A stretch of DNA of 64,000 bases from Geothrix sp. (GCA_030681515.1 JAUXSE010000024.1:62001-126000), one strand, 5' to 3'. Positions 34,846-44,014 are shown, counted from the first letter of the stretch. The notes: a model not told the origin generated them from the letters alone. Numbers and translations: made by a program.

Positions 34846-35468
34846 TGCCCTACACCCGGGAGGAGAAGGACTGGCTGGAGCGCGAATGGGCCTTCCGGGC
34901 CTGGGGCCGCGCCGGGCTGCTCAGCACCGACGACTATCGGCAGGTGCTGGCCTGGGAGGCCGCCGCCGTGCCCATGGACCTGGTGATATCGGCCCTCAAC
35001 GCCTTTTTCGACCGCCGGGAGAAGCGCGAGAAACCCCGCACCTTCGTGGCCCTCAAGCATCTGGACCGGGACGTGGCCAAGGCCGTGAAGCTGCGGGAGG
35101 CTCTGCTGCGCGCAGGCCCCGAGTTGGATGCCGGCAAGGACTGGGCCCAGGTGCAAACGCCCCTGCGGGACGATCCCGCCGCCAGGGCCGCCTTCGAGGC
35201 CTGGCGGCGCCTCCGGGCCTCGGCGCCCTCTCCGGAATCCGCGGGCTACCTCGCCCATCACGATCAGGAGCGCGAAGCCCGCGCCGCCCTGCTGGCCCTG
35301 GCCGAGGCGGCGCTGGGAGCGCGTGCCGAAACCCTTCGCGCGGACCTCCGCCAGCGCCTCGAAGCCTCGGACATGAAAGAGGGCAGCCTCGTGTGGAAAC
35401 GCGCCTGGTCCCACCACTGGGCCCGCCTGGTGGCCACCGCCTGGGATCTTCCGCTGGAGGGGGCGTGA
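34845..35468 (+). CDS. Hypothetical protein, alpha-helical
   Basis: 207 residues, not recognised. It opens MPYTREEKDWLEREWAFRAW and is mainly helical and charged, with segments such as DAGKDWAQVQTPLRDDPAAR and AALGARAETLRADLRQRLEA. There is no signal peptide or membrane helix. Codon use and GC match the neighbourhood, and the start is coupled to the lipoprotein stop, so it is very likely a real gene. The early part (RAGLLSTDDYRQVLAWE, AFFDRREKREKPRTFVALKH) faintly resembles a DNA-binding or replication-related helical bundle, but I would not assign a function. Confidence 0.72.
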   Translation: MPYTREEKDWLEREWAFRAWGRAGLLSTDDYRQVLAWEAAAVPMDLVISALNAFFDRREKREKPRTFVALKHLDRDVAKAVKLREALLRAGPELDAGKDWAQVQTPLRDDPAARAAFEAWRRLRASAPSPESAGYLAHHDQEREARAALLALAEAALGARAETLRADLRQRLEASDMKEGSLVWKRAWSHHWARLVATAWDLPLEGA

Positions 35469-35557
35469 CGGAGCACTCCAAAGAACTAATTCACCATCAG
35501 GATCCCATGCCGGGCATCTCGGCTCCTGGGTTGGGACGAATAGCTGAACTGCCATTA

Positions 35558-35760
35558 GCCGGTGATGGACAGCGATACACAGCGATAGGGACGCATGAAG
35601 GTAGCCTGGGCTCCACCCAGGGGCGCCGTCACCGCGCCTTCTGGGCGGCGCGATGGCGGCGCCCCTGGGTGACTTCCGGCCTCAACCGGAAGCCGCCGAA
35701 GGCGGGCCCAGGCGGGATTTCCCCCTGCTCTATCACCGTCCATCACCGTTCATCACCGGC
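35558..35760. repeat. Palindromic intergenic element (203 bp) with nested hairpins
   Basis: The ends are inverted: GCCGGTGATG (35558-35567) and CATCACCGGC (35751-35760). In the centre a long hairpin, CACCCAGGGGCGCCG at about 35614 paired with CGGCGCCCCTGGGTG ending near 35671, extends by about 10 more pairs with two mismatches that are G-T compatible in RNA. A third hairpin, TTCCGG/CCGGAA, follows. The right edge has three near-copies of the 10-mer CATCACCGTT. It separates two unrelated hypothetical genes; the rest of 35469-35801 shows nothing else. It is likely a repeat of the REP/MITE kind or a structured RNA. Confidence 0.6.
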
Positions 35761-35801
35761 AATGATTTGTTGTCTTCGCTCTTTTCAAAGGCCGATTCCC
35801 C

Positions 35802-37112
35802 ATGTCAGTTGAATCCCGCTGGCAGCAGGCGTTGGAGACCCCCACGGCCGGTTTCTTTGAGGCCTTCGCGGCGTGTGTGGCAGAGCCTGACGGCGTGCGC
35901 AACGCGATCCGGGAGGCGGTGAAGACGCTCATCCCCCGCCTGGACTGGGAGGCCTACCTGCCCCATGTTCCCCACGGCATCCTCGGCTTGCGTTCGGTGT
36001 TGCGGTTGCGGCCGCTGCTGGACGACCGGAGCTTCCACCGGGCCCTGGCCATCCAACTGCACATGGCCGCCCATGAGGGGCGGCGATCTCCCCAGGCCCT
36101 GGCCCAGGTGCTGGCGGCCAAGGGCAGCGGCCAGTGGCGGAATCTGGAGGCCTTCATCCAGTCCCGCAGGCCCGGCCTGGCCTATGCGGAAGCCCAGGGT
36201 TTTGAACTGCCGGAGGCCGGGGATTTCCAGCGCCTCGGACAACTGACGGAGCTGGATATGGCCAATGTCGGCCACAAGGCCGTGGTGTGCGACCACTTCG
36301 CCGACCTGCATGACCGCCTGGAGCATCCGAAGGCCACGGGCCGACGCCTGTTCGGCCTTGCCGCCTGGGTGGCGGCCACGCCCGAAGACACCTTCTGGGC
36401 CCGCCGCGCCGCCAAGCGCCTGGTGGGTGCGGACGTGGCCGTGCCCTGGACCGAGGCATCCCTGGACGAGGAGGCCCTGACCTCCCAGGTGCGCGATATC
36501 TGCGATCTGGGCCTGGTGGCCCTGCTGGACCGCTTCACGGGGTATCTGAAGGCCGGGCAGGGGGCCGGGGACACGCTGGCGGCGCTGGTGATGGCCGCCG
36601 CAGAGAAACAACTGGATGCCCGCCGCGACCTGGAAGGCAAGACCGCCTGGACCTTCGCCTACCTGGCCACCCTCGCCCGAACCCGTCCGGTGGATCCCCG
36701 CATCTGGTGCCAGGCCGCGGCCCTGGTGAACCTCTTCCCCACGGACGAGCCCGAGAATCGCGTCGTGCCTTCGGCTGCCCTCGAACCCAGTCCCGAAGCC
36801 CTCCTGGACGCGGTGCTGGATCTTGAACCCGCCCTCGCCATGGGCCATGCCCAGGGCCTGGCGCGCACCGGACGGGGCGAAGTCGCCCTGGCGGCCCTGG
36901 CCGAGGCCGCCACCCGCAACGACCCCACCTTCAACCACGCCCATCAGCTCCTCGCCGTGGCCGCCGCCGCGGACCTGCTGCCCCATCTGCCGCCCGTCGC
37001 CCAGGAAGCCCTGCTCGTGGCCCTGGCCAAGAACCTCGCCAACAGCCAGGGCAGCGGGGATCTGGGGCGGTTGGCGGCGAAGGCCCTGGACTGCCTCAGC
37101 CGGAAGGAATAG
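35802..37112 (+). CDS. Hypothetical protein, 436 residues
   Basis: Not recognised. It starts MSVESRWQQALETPTAGFFE and is predicted almost entirely helical. Segments such as GRRLFGLAAWVAATPEDTFW, TAWTFAYLATLARTRPVDPR and GEVALAALAEAATRNDPTFN suggest helical repeats of the TPR/HEAT kind. No signal peptide or transmembrane helix is visible. GC and codon use fit the genome. It stands alone between two repeat-rich intergenic regions, so context gives no clue to its role. Confidence 0.75.
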   Translation: MSVESRWQQALETPTAGFFEAFAACVAEPDGVRNAIREAVKTLIPRLDWEAYLPHVPHGILGLRSVLRLRPLLDDRSFHRALAIQLHMAAHEGRRSPQALAQVLAAKGSGQWRNLEAFIQSRRPGLAYAEAQGFELPEAGDFQRLGQLTELDMANVGHKAVVCDHFADLHDRLEHPKATGRRLFGLAAWVAATPEDTFWARRAAKRLVGADVAVPWTEASLDEEALTSQVRDICDLGLVALLDRFTGYLKAGQGAGDTLAALVMAAAEKQLDARRDLEGKTAWTFAYLATLARTRPVDPRIWCQAAALVNLFPTDEPENRVVPSAALEPSPEALLDAVLDLEPALAMGHAQGLARTGRGEVALAALAEAATRNDPTFNHAHQLLAVAAAADLLPHLPPVAQEALLVALAKNLANSQGSGDLGRLAAKALDCLSRKE

Positions 37113-37565
37113 TCGCCCTGAAGGCCAGCCTCCTCCGAAAACCAGGCCCTGAATGCAGGTTGAGCCTGACCCGAAGCAAAGCCATGCCTCATCGTGGCTG
37201 GAAACCTCTTTGACAACCTGGATCAAGGCCGCACAGGGTCTGCGGAGCCCTCCCGCATGCCCATTCCGGACCAGGCCTGGCCAGAAATCCATCCTCACCA
37301 TTTGAGGCGCAACCCCCAGCGCGTCAAAATGGAGCCTTTGAATTCCCTATCCACGCGAAACCGTGACCAACTTCCCCATGCCACGGGCCCGCCCCGTGCC
37401 GCGCTGGACCGTCGCAGCCCTTCCGGCCGTAAAAGATGGCCGCCTGATCATGGGCGGCCTGGTGGAGCACACCCGCGGCCCCCTGGTGATCGGCGCGGGC
37501 TACCTGGATCACCGCGCCTTCGGCATCGTGGGAGCACGCTGGTAGAATCCAACCTGGAGGCCGCC
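37113..37565 (+). other. Long intergenic region with one doubtful small frame
   Basis: 453 bases between a hypothetical gene and the DUF5678 operon. A 60-codon frame at 37363-37545, from a GTG (TNFPMPRARPVPRWTVAAL to GYLDHRAFGIVGARW), ends 20 bases before the next gene and could be a small protein or the tail of a decayed gene; I see no ribosome site. The rest (37113-37360) holds nothing I can identify. Composition falls from GC-rich to more balanced toward the right. Confidence 0.35.
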
Positions 37566-37778
37566 ATGCCCGCCAAGCAAGACTCCGCCGCAAAGGCGCC
37601 AACCAAGAAAAAGCAGAATGCCCTTGAGAAAGTCGGAGGTGAGCTGCGTTGGACAGAAAAAGGCCTGCACTTGTTCTTTCCTGCGGCCATCGTGGGCCAC
37701 TGGACAGCGTTGTCCATGGAAGTGAACGACGACATTATCATCCTGAAGAAGCGTGAGCCAAAAAAGGCGGCAAAATGA
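37566..37778 (+). CDS. Small hypothetical protein, 70 residues
   Basis: Starts MPAKQDSAAKAPTKKKQNAL after a GGAGG ribosome site. A lysine-rich N-terminus is followed by a compact part, GELRWTEKGLHLFFPAAIVG and MEVNDDIIILKKREPKKAAK, with strand-like patterns. It has no family I can name. Its stop overlaps the next start (ATGA), so it belongs to a three-gene operon with a DUF5678-like protein and a retropepsin-like protein. Composition is less GC-rich than that of the surrounding genes, which may reflect acquisition. Confidence 0.65.
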   Translation: MPAKQDSAAKAPTKKKQNALEKVGGELRWTEKGLHLFFPAAIVGHWTALSMEVNDDIIILKKREPKKAAK

Positions 37779-38161
37779 GGCTGACTCTCGACACCGAACG
37801 TAAGACTGAAACGCAAGCGATGATGCTGAAACCGAGTAAAGGCTTCAGACCTTCGGCCCCGTTCTCCATGCATACTTCACGATCCGTGGCGCGATATCCG
37901 GCAGCGACCGGGATGACCGTCCGAACCCCTCCAACAACCAAGGATCTGAATCTGGAATTCCTAAAGTCAGCCCCAAAGAAATACGCAGGAGAGTGGGTTC
38001 TTCTCCTGGATGGCAAGCCAATCGGATCCGGGAAAACCATGGTTGACGCGCTCCAAAGAAGCGAAACAAGCAGGCATTCCAGCAATGGAAACCTGATGAT
38101 GTGCTATGTCCCGACAGCGAGTGAGCGCAGAAAGAAGCGGGTCGCGGAGTTGCTCTGGTGA
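37775..38161 (+). CDS. DUF5678-like small protein
   Basis: 128 residues from the coupled ATG; an internal ATG at about 37911 (MTVRTPPTTKDLNLEFLKS) would give an 83-residue protein closer to the family size. The core YAGEWVLLLDGKPIGSGKTM matches the DUF5678 pattern, in which a Tyr-Ala-Gly-x-Trp-Val strand is followed by a second strand and a helix with regularly spaced residues (VDALQRSETSR). Function of the family is unknown to me. It overlaps the genes on both sides (ATGA, then GTGA) and is followed by an aspartic protease-like gene, a pairing that often recurs in bacteria. Confidence 0.65.
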   Translation: MRLTLDTERKTETQAMMLKPSKGFRPSAPFSMHTSRSVARYPAATGMTVRTPPTTKDLNLEFLKSAPKKYAGEWVLLLDGKPIGSGKTMVDALQRSETSRHSSNGNLMMCYVPTASERRKKRVAELLW

Positions 38162-38595
38162 GCGTAACGATTGAGACTCAGCGGAACCTGATAGTCCAAA
38201 CTCCCATTGGATCGCAGCGCCTTCACTATGCGGTTCACATCGCACCCCAGCCCCAGGGGAGCAAAGCACCCTCCATGCTTATTCCGTTCCTCCTGGACAC
38301 TGGTTCTGAACTGACAGTCCTGGATGCGTCCACGGCGCTTCTCCACGGGCTGGCACCATTCAATAAAGCCGGAAAGGTGCCTCTGAACACTCGTCTTGGG
38401 CAGTTCCAGGGGCACATAATCAAGTGCCGATTCACCATCAAGGGACTTGGCGGAAGCGTCTCATGGGATGGTGAGGCCTGGGTGTGTGACACCTGGACCG
38501 GACCAAACATCCTCGGAATGAAGGGCGGCCTTGAGCACCTGAAGACCTGCCTGGATCCACGGAATGGCTTGGCCTCTTTCGCCTTGAGCCGGTAG
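38158..38595 (+). CDS. Retropepsin-like aspartic protease domain protein
   Basis: 145 residues from a GTG that overlaps the previous stop. The motif IPFLLDTGSELTVLDAS near residue 43 is the aspartic protease active-site signature (Asp-Thr-Gly-Ser). A second hydrophobic-hydrophobic-Gly element appears as NILGMKGGLEHL near 120. One Asp-Thr-Gly per chain implies a homodimer, like retroviral proteases. No signal peptide. Target unknown; the small DUF5678 partner may be substrate or regulator, which is inference. Composition is less GC-rich than the surroundings. Confidence 0.78.
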   Translation: MSVTIETQRNLIVQTPIGSQRLHYAVHIAPQPQGSKAPSMLIPFLLDTGSELTVLDASTALLHGLAPFNKAGKVPLNTRLGQFQGHIIKCRFTIKGLGGSVSWDGEAWVCDTWTGPNILGMKGGLEHLKTCLDPRNGLASFALSR

Positions 38596-38675
38596 GCCAA
38601 GCGGCACGCTCCCAGTATCCACCGACCTCATGGCCAAGGAGCTCAAGCTATCCACATCCACTTATTGATAGGGCT

Positions 38676-40913
38676 TTATGCGGGCCGATTTTGTTTCGCC
38701 ACGGTCAGGGCCAGGTCCACCGTCTCCAGGAACTCGGTGACCTTGATCGGTTTGGTGAGATACCGGAAGAAGCCTGCCTCCAGGCCCAGCTCGATGTCGC
38801 GGAGCAGCGCATTGGCACTGATCGCCACCACGGGAATGTGCGCGGTGGTGGGGCCCTCCGTCAGGATTTTCAACGCCTCGATACCGCTGATGCCAGGCAG
38901 ACTGATGTCCATCAGGATGATGTCCGGCTGGGCAGTGCGCGCGATCTCGATGCCGCGGGTGCCATCCGTGGCGCTCAGCAACCGGAGATCGGGACGGCGC
39001 GCCAGGATCTCCTCGACCAGCATCAGATTGGCCGGGTTGTCCTCGACGTAGAGCAGGGTTTGCAACCGGGCGGGTCCGGCCTCCTGCGCCGGGGAGAGCG
39101 CCGCGGGTTCGGTGACAGCGGCGGCCGTTTTGGGTGCGGCCGACAAGTCGAGTTCGATCCAGAACACACTGCCCTTCCCGACGGTGCTTTCCACACCGAT
39201 GACGCCCCGCATCAATTCGACCAGCCGCTTGCAGACCACCAGGCCGATGCCGGTGCCCTCAACCGCGCCCTCAACCGTGCCCTCTCTTTGCTCAAGGCGA
39301 TTGAAGGGTTGGAACAGCTGGGCGATCTGCTCCGGGGCCAGCCCCGCACCGGTGTCCTGGATGCAGATGCGCAGGCGTCCAGGCGCGCTCCCGAGGCAGG
39401 ACACCTCGACCTTGCCACCCACCTGGTTGTACTTGATCACATTGGAAAGCAGGTTGACGAGGATCTGCTTCAACCGCTTCTGGTCGGCCTGGACAAAGGT
39501 GGGGAGGCCGAACTGGGGATAGGTCATGCTGACGCTGCGCTTTTCGGCCTGGGCTTCAACCAGGTACCGGCAGTCCTGCATGACTTCCGCCAGGGAAATC
39601 GGTTCCAGTGACAGTGCCAGCTTGCCGGACTCGATTTTCGCGAGATCGAGAATTTCGTTGATCAATTCGAGCAGGTACCAACCAGCCTTGAGGATCTGAT
39701 CAACGCCCAGCTTCTGGGTGGGGGTCGGCGGCGGGGTCCCGGCATCCAGGAGCTGGGCAAACCCGAGGATCGCGCCAAGCGGCGTGCGCAGTTCATGGCT
39801 CATGCTGGACAGGAATTCCGATTTGGCGAGGTTGGCCTTTTCCGCCACGACCTTGGCGTATTCGAGATCGGCGTTCCGGTCCTCGAGAGCCTGGTTGAGG
39901 GTGGCCCGCTCGGCTTCGATCTGTTTTTGCGCCGTGTTGTCGGTGCCGATCAGAAGGTACCCGATGATGTTGGTTTGGCCATCGCGCAGCGCCGAGACCG
40001 AGAGCACCATCGGGAGCCGCCCGCCATCTTGACGAATGCAGGTCAGCTCGTAGATGTCCTCAATGCCGCGCGAGGCCTTGAACACCAGCGCCTCGAACCC
40101 TGGGGCCACTGGCCGCGCCAGCGCGACGCTCATCACCTTGGCCCGGGCGATCACTTCCTCGGGATCGGCAAGGTCGAATGGCGTGAGCTTGTTCATCACG
40201 TCAGCGGCCCGATAGCCCAACATGCTTTCTGCACCCACATTGAAGAGCTGAATGACGCCTTTCGCATCCGTGGCGATGCTCAGGAATTTGGCGCTGTTGA
40301 AAATGGCGCTATGCAAGGCGCCCTCTTTGACCAGCGCCGCTTCAGCCTCCTTGCGTGCGCTGACATCGCTCAACACGAAGCGCAGGGTCGGCGTGCCCGC
40401 TTCATCGAGCGCCGCGGTGGCTTCCAGGTGAGCCCAGAAGGGCGTTCCATCCGGTTTCACCATCCGCAGGTCCCAGGCCTGCGGGTCACCGGTTTCAAGA
40501 AGCCGCTTGCGGTGCAGGTAGTAAATGTCCTGATCGGCACGGAGGACGAAACGGCTCATGGGCCGCTCGACCAGCTCACTCCGGGTGACGCCCAGCAGGA
40601 GGGCGGCCGTGAGGTTGGTTTGCAGGATCATCCCTTGCTCGTCTAGCGTGCAGTAGCCCATGGGAGCCAGGTCATACAGATCGAAATAGCGCGCCCGGGT
40701 GGTCTCCAGTTCCAACTGGGCCCGGCGCAGCTCCTCATTCTGCATTTCCAGCTCGATTTGATGGACCCGGAGCTCGTGGAGCGTTTGCCGCACGAACGGG
40801 AGCGACAGGTCCCCGATGTCTTCCTCCAGCAGGCTGGCCTTCTCCCGGGCGAGATCTTCAGCTCGCTCCCGCAGTTCGGCGGCGTCAAGGGTCCGGTTAT
40901 TCGGGTCGGCCAT
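38676..40913 (-). CDS. Hybrid sensor histidine kinase with two PAS domains and receiver
   Basis: 745 residues with no membrane segment. An N-terminal coiled coil (about 1-75) leads into PAS1 (about 77-195, LAPMGYCTLDEQG) and PAS2 (about 205-330). HisKA is SEFLSSMSHELRTPLGAILG near 370. ATP boxes are NLLSNVIKYN, IQDTGAGLA and GTGIGLVVCKRL. The C-terminal receiver (about 625-740) has the acceptor Asp in PDIILMDISLPG. Phosphate may be passed from His to its own receiver and on to another protein. Its start overlaps the end of the frameshifted CheB-CheR-PAS gene by 17 bases, so both are one operon and probably one pathway. Confidence 0.93.
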   Translation of the reverse strand: MADPNNRTLDAAELRERAEDLAREKASLLEEDIGDLSLPFVRQTLHELRVHQIELEMQNEELRRAQLELETTRARYFDLYDLAPMGYCTLDEQGMILQTNLTAALLLGVTRSELVERPMSRFVLRADQDIYYLHRKRLLETGDPQAWDLRMVKPDGTPFWAHLEATAALDEAGTPTLRFVLSDVSARKEAEAALVKEGALHSAIFNSAKFLSIATDAKGVIQLFNVGAESMLGYRAADVMNKLTPFDLADPEEVIARAKVMSVALARPVAPGFEALVFKASRGIEDIYELTCIRQDGGRLPMVLSVSALRDGQTNIIGYLLIGTDNTAQKQIEAERATLNQALEDRNADLEYAKVVAEKANLAKSEFLSSMSHELRTPLGAILGFAQLLDAGTPPPTPTQKLGVDQILKAGWYLLELINEILDLAKIESGKLALSLEPISLAEVMQDCRYLVEAQAEKRSVSMTYPQFGLPTFVQADQKRLKQILVNLLSNVIKYNQVGGKVEVSCLGSAPGRLRICIQDTGAGLAPEQIAQLFQPFNRLEQREGTVEGAVEGTGIGLVVCKRLVELMRGVIGVESTVGKGSVFWIELDLSAAPKTAAAVTEPAALSPAQEAGPARLQTLLYVEDNPANLMLVEEILARRPDLRLLSATDGTRGIEIARTAQPDIILMDISLPGISGIEALKILTEGPTTAHIPVVAISANALLRDIELGLEAGFFRYLTKPIKVTEFLETVDLALTVAKQNRPA

Positions 40914-41796
40914 CGGACGCCCCTGCGGTTCGAATCATCTTGGATTCTCTTGGCCGTTCCGTGGTGGCAATCGCGTACATCTGCCCAGCCTCATTCATCA
41001 AAGCGGTGGAGATGATCGAGACCTTCAGGATAGACCCATCCTTGGTCATCCGCTGGGCCAGATACGGCTCCAGGATTTCGGCCTGGCTCAGCTTGCGCAA
41101 CAGGGCCAACGCCTCCTTGCGCAGCTCCTCGGGGATCCGGTCGCGGACGTTCATCGCCAGCGCTTCGGCTTCACTCCAGCCGTACAGCCTCACGGCGCCG
41201 GGGTTCCACGCGAGGATGCGGCCCTCCAGGTCCTGCACGGTGATGGCATCGTGGGCGTCCCGCACCACCACCGCCAGCCGGAGCAGGTCGTTGGTTTTTT
41301 GCAGCGCCTCCTGCGCGTGCTTCATCTCCGTGATGTCCACGAAGGTGATCACCGCGCCCTCGATCACGTTGTCGAGCGTGCGGTAGGGCAGGATGCGCAT
41401 CGTGTACCACCTGCCCTCCGTGGTCTGGACCTCCACCTCTTTGGGAATCAGCGAGTCCAGCACGGCGCGCGTGTCCGCCACCAGGCCGTCATAGCCGACC
41501 AGGTTGGAGACGAGGTGGCCCACAGGCCGTCCCACATCGCTCAGGATCAGGTTGATCATTCGGGTGGCGGTCGGGGTGAAGCGCAGGATGCGCAGCTGGT
41601 AATCCAGAAAGACCGTGCCGATGCCCGTGCCCGCCATCAGGTTGTTCATATCGTTGTTGGCCCGCGACAGATCCAGCACCTTGGTCTGCAGCTCGGCATT
41701 GACCGTAGCCAGTTCCTCGTTGACCGATTGCAGTTCCTCCTTGGAGGTCTCCAGCTCTTCGTTGGTGGATTGCAATTCCTCGTTCACGGACTGCAT
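40897..41796 (-). pseudogene. C-terminal PAS part of frameshifted CheB-CheR-PAS fusion
   Basis: 299 residues if started at the in-frame ATG at 41796. It begins in the heptad coiled coil (MQSVNEELQSTNEELETSKE) that in this family joins CheR to the PAS domains. Two PAS domains follow (GTGIGTVFLDYQLRILRFTP and AWNPGAVRLYGWSEAEALAM). It is the direct continuation of the CheB-CheR gene upstream, in another frame after a one-base insertion at 41825-41827. It may be translated separately if ribosomes reinitiate, or be part of a single product if the shift is a sequence error. It overlaps the next kinase gene by 17 bases. Confidence 0.82.
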
Positions 41797-41821
41797 TTCC
41801 TCATTGGAGGATTTGAGCTCT

Positions 41822-44014
41822 TCATTTGGAGGTCTCCAGTTCCTCGTTGGCCGTCTGGAGATACTCTTCCTTGGCCCGCAGCTCCTGCTTGAGCGCGGCG
41901 ATGCGCGCGTCGGTGTCCGGGTCGATGTCCGGGCCAGCCGCGCCAGCCGGGGGGTGCGGGGCGATCGGCGGTGCCTGGTCAGGATCGAAGGATGTGGGGG
42001 AGGATGCCTCCGCCAGGATGACCAGGTACAGGGGGGCCCCAAGGCTGGCGGCCTGGCCTGAGGTCACCGGATGAATGCTCAGATCTACGCAGGTGAAGTG
42101 GCCATTGGTTTTGACCCGCAGGTTTTGGCAGAACACGGCTTCTTTTGTAGCCGACACCTTGTGCAGGGCGGTGGCGAGTTCGCGCCGCAACCCATCGCGG
42201 GCCATCTTCAGGATGTTGTTGATGCCAGCTTCGCCGGGCGCCGGTTCCAGGTACATCCCGGTACGCCCGTGCAGGTAGAGGATGTCCCCGTGGCCGTTGA
42301 CGAGCGCGCCGGTCGGAGCAACCTGCTGCAGAAGGGCCTGCTCGGTCAGTTCGCGCAGCGGCAGTTTCACCGGCGAGGCCGTTTTCGCCGTCCCCCGCCG
42401 GGGTGCCACATCCCCCTCGATCGTAGGTGTGAGGAAGCGGCCCAGGGCCATGCGCTGCATTCCCTGGAAATCCTCCTTGCGCTGGTACAGCTTCAGCTTG
42501 CGATCCAGCACCGCATAGAGATCGCCGAACTCCCCCACGGTTTCCGAAGTGCCAAGGAAAAGGAATCCCTGGGGATTCAGCGCGTAATGGAACACGGGAA
42601 TGAGCTTTTTCTGCAGATCGCCACCCATGTAGATCATGAGGTTGCGGCAACTGATCAGATCGAGCTTGGAGAAAGGTGGGTCCTTGATCACGTTCTGCTC
42701 GGAGAAGATCAGCATGTCACGGATGCCTTTGTGGATCCGGTAGGCGCTGCCATCGGGCTCGGCGGTGAAAAAGCGGGCCAGGCGTTCCGGGGACACATCG
42801 GCGGCGAGGCTGGCTGGATAGAGACCGACGCGGGCCGCGGCAATCGCCTGGCTGTCTATGTCCGTGGCAAACACCTGCACGGTGTAGCTTTGCTTGAGCG
42901 CCTCCATGCGCTCCACCAGGAGGATGGCCAGGGAATAGGCCTCCTCGCCCGTGGAACATCCCGGCGACCAGACGCGAACGGTGGCGCCCGCCGGTTTGCC
43001 CTCGAATATTTTGGGAATGATCTGTGTTTCGAGCGCCTGGAAGGCCTCCGGGTCGCGGAAAAAGTTGGTCACGCCGATCAGCAGATCGCGGAACAGCGCC
43101 TCGACCTCGGCAGGCGTCTGCTGAAGGTATTTCACATACCCCTCCAGCCCCTCGATCTGGTGCACGGCCATGCGCCGCTCGATGCGGCGATGGATAGTGC
43201 TCGGCTTGTATTGGGAAAAGTCGTGACCAGTCTGAACGCGGAGCAGGATGAAGATCTTCTTTAGTGCATTTTCGGTCTTGGGCGCCGGAAGGATGACGGG
43301 GCGGGGCGACCGGCCGAAGGCGTGCGAGGCATACGCGATCAGCTCAGCGGGCATCTCGGCGGGCGGCAGCACGTAGTCCACCAGGCCGGTGGAGATGGCG
43401 CTGCGCGGCATGCCGTCGTACTCGGTGGATTCGGGGTTCTGGGCCATGACCATGCCGCCCTCGGCCTTGATGGCGCGCACCCCCAGGGTGCCGTCGCTGC
43501 CCGTGCCGGAAAGCACGATGCAGATGGCCCGCTCGCGCTGGTCCTGGGCCAGTGACCGGAAGAAGAAGTCTATGGGCAGCCGGTGGCCGTGGGGCGCCGT
43601 GGGTTCCAACAGTTGCAGCGTGCCATTCAGAAAGGCCATGTCCCGGCCCGGCGGGATGATGTAGGCGCAGTTGGGCTGGACCGTCATCCCATCCTCGACC
43701 TCGAAGACCTGCATCCGGGTGTAACGACGGATGAGGTCGGTGAGGATGCTCTTGTGATCCGGGGCCAGATGCTGCACCAGTACGAACGCCATGTCGGGAT
43801 CTACCTCGGCAGGCATCCCCGAAAAGAAGGCTTCGAAGGCCCCCAGCCCGCCCGCGGAAGCACCGATACCGACAATGGAAAGGGGCCTCGCTGGCTGTGG
43901 GGCTGATGCTTCCGAATCGACGCCCTCTCCCGGTGGTGACGAGGTGAGCGGCTCGGGGGGGTGCGCCTGGATCTTCCGCTTCCGATCCTGATGATCCGTT
44001 TTCGTTCGGTTCAT
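41822..44014 (-). CDS. CheB-CheR methylesterase/methyltransferase fusion, cut by frameshift
   Basis: 730 residues. Residues about 45-235 are a CheB methylesterase domain with the full triad: Ser53 (GASAGG), His82 (QHLAPDH), Asp174 (SGTGSDGTLG). There is no CheB receiver. Residues about 250-510 are CheR methyltransferase: FSQYKPSTIHRRIERRM at the start, NFFRDPEAFQAL, then the SAM-binding VWSPGCSTGEEAYSLAILL and DLISCRNLMIYM. A PAS-like segment follows (about 575-680). The frame then ends in the coiled coil at ELETSK-stop, where an extra A shifts it; the rest is encoded at 40897-41796. Such fusions drive sensory adaptation or RNA polymerase-linked signalling. Confidence 0.9.
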   Translation of the reverse strand: MNRTKTDHQDRKRKIQAHPPEPLTSSPPGEGVDSEASAPQPARPLSIVGIGASAGGLGAFEAFFSGMPAEVDPDMAFVLVQHLAPDHKSILTDLIRRYTRMQVFEVEDGMTVQPNCAYIIPPGRDMAFLNGTLQLLEPTAPHGHRLPIDFFFRSLAQDQRERAICIVLSGTGSDGTLGVRAIKAEGGMVMAQNPESTEYDGMPRSAISTGLVDYVLPPAEMPAELIAYASHAFGRSPRPVILPAPKTENALKKIFILLRVQTGHDFSQYKPSTIHRRIERRMAVHQIEGLEGYVKYLQQTPAEVEALFRDLLIGVTNFFRDPEAFQALETQIIPKIFEGKPAGATVRVWSPGCSTGEEAYSLAILLVERMEALKQSYTVQVFATDIDSQAIAAARVGLYPASLAADVSPERLARFFTAEPDGSAYRIHKGIRDMLIFSEQNVIKDPPFSKLDLISCRNLMIYMGGDLQKKLIPVFHYALNPQGFLFLGTSETVGEFGDLYAVLDRKLKLYQRKEDFQGMQRMALGRFLTPTIEGDVAPRRGTAKTASPVKLPLRELTEQALLQQVAPTGALVNGHGDILYLHGRTGMYLEPAPGEAGINNILKMARDGLRRELATALHKVSATKEAVFCQNLRVKTNGHFTCVDLSIHPVTSGQAASLGAPLYLVILAEASSPTSFDPDQAPPIAPHPPAGAAGPDIDPDTDARIAALKQELRAKEEYLQTANEELETSK
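41825..41827 (-). other. One-base frameshift site in CheB-CheR-PAS gene
   Basis: Minus strand reads ACC TCC AAA TGA where the repeated coiled-coil motif ET-SNEEL-KSS requires ACC TCC AAT GAA GAG. Removing one A from the three-base run restores the frame from 44014 to 40897 without any other change. The downstream frame shows no decay. Confidence 0.85.

Noticed and set aside
35614-35671. Intrinsic terminator for the upstream hypothetical gene
   Set aside because: The stem is very long but has no T run on either side and forms part of a larger nested palindrome, so I annotated it as a repeat element.
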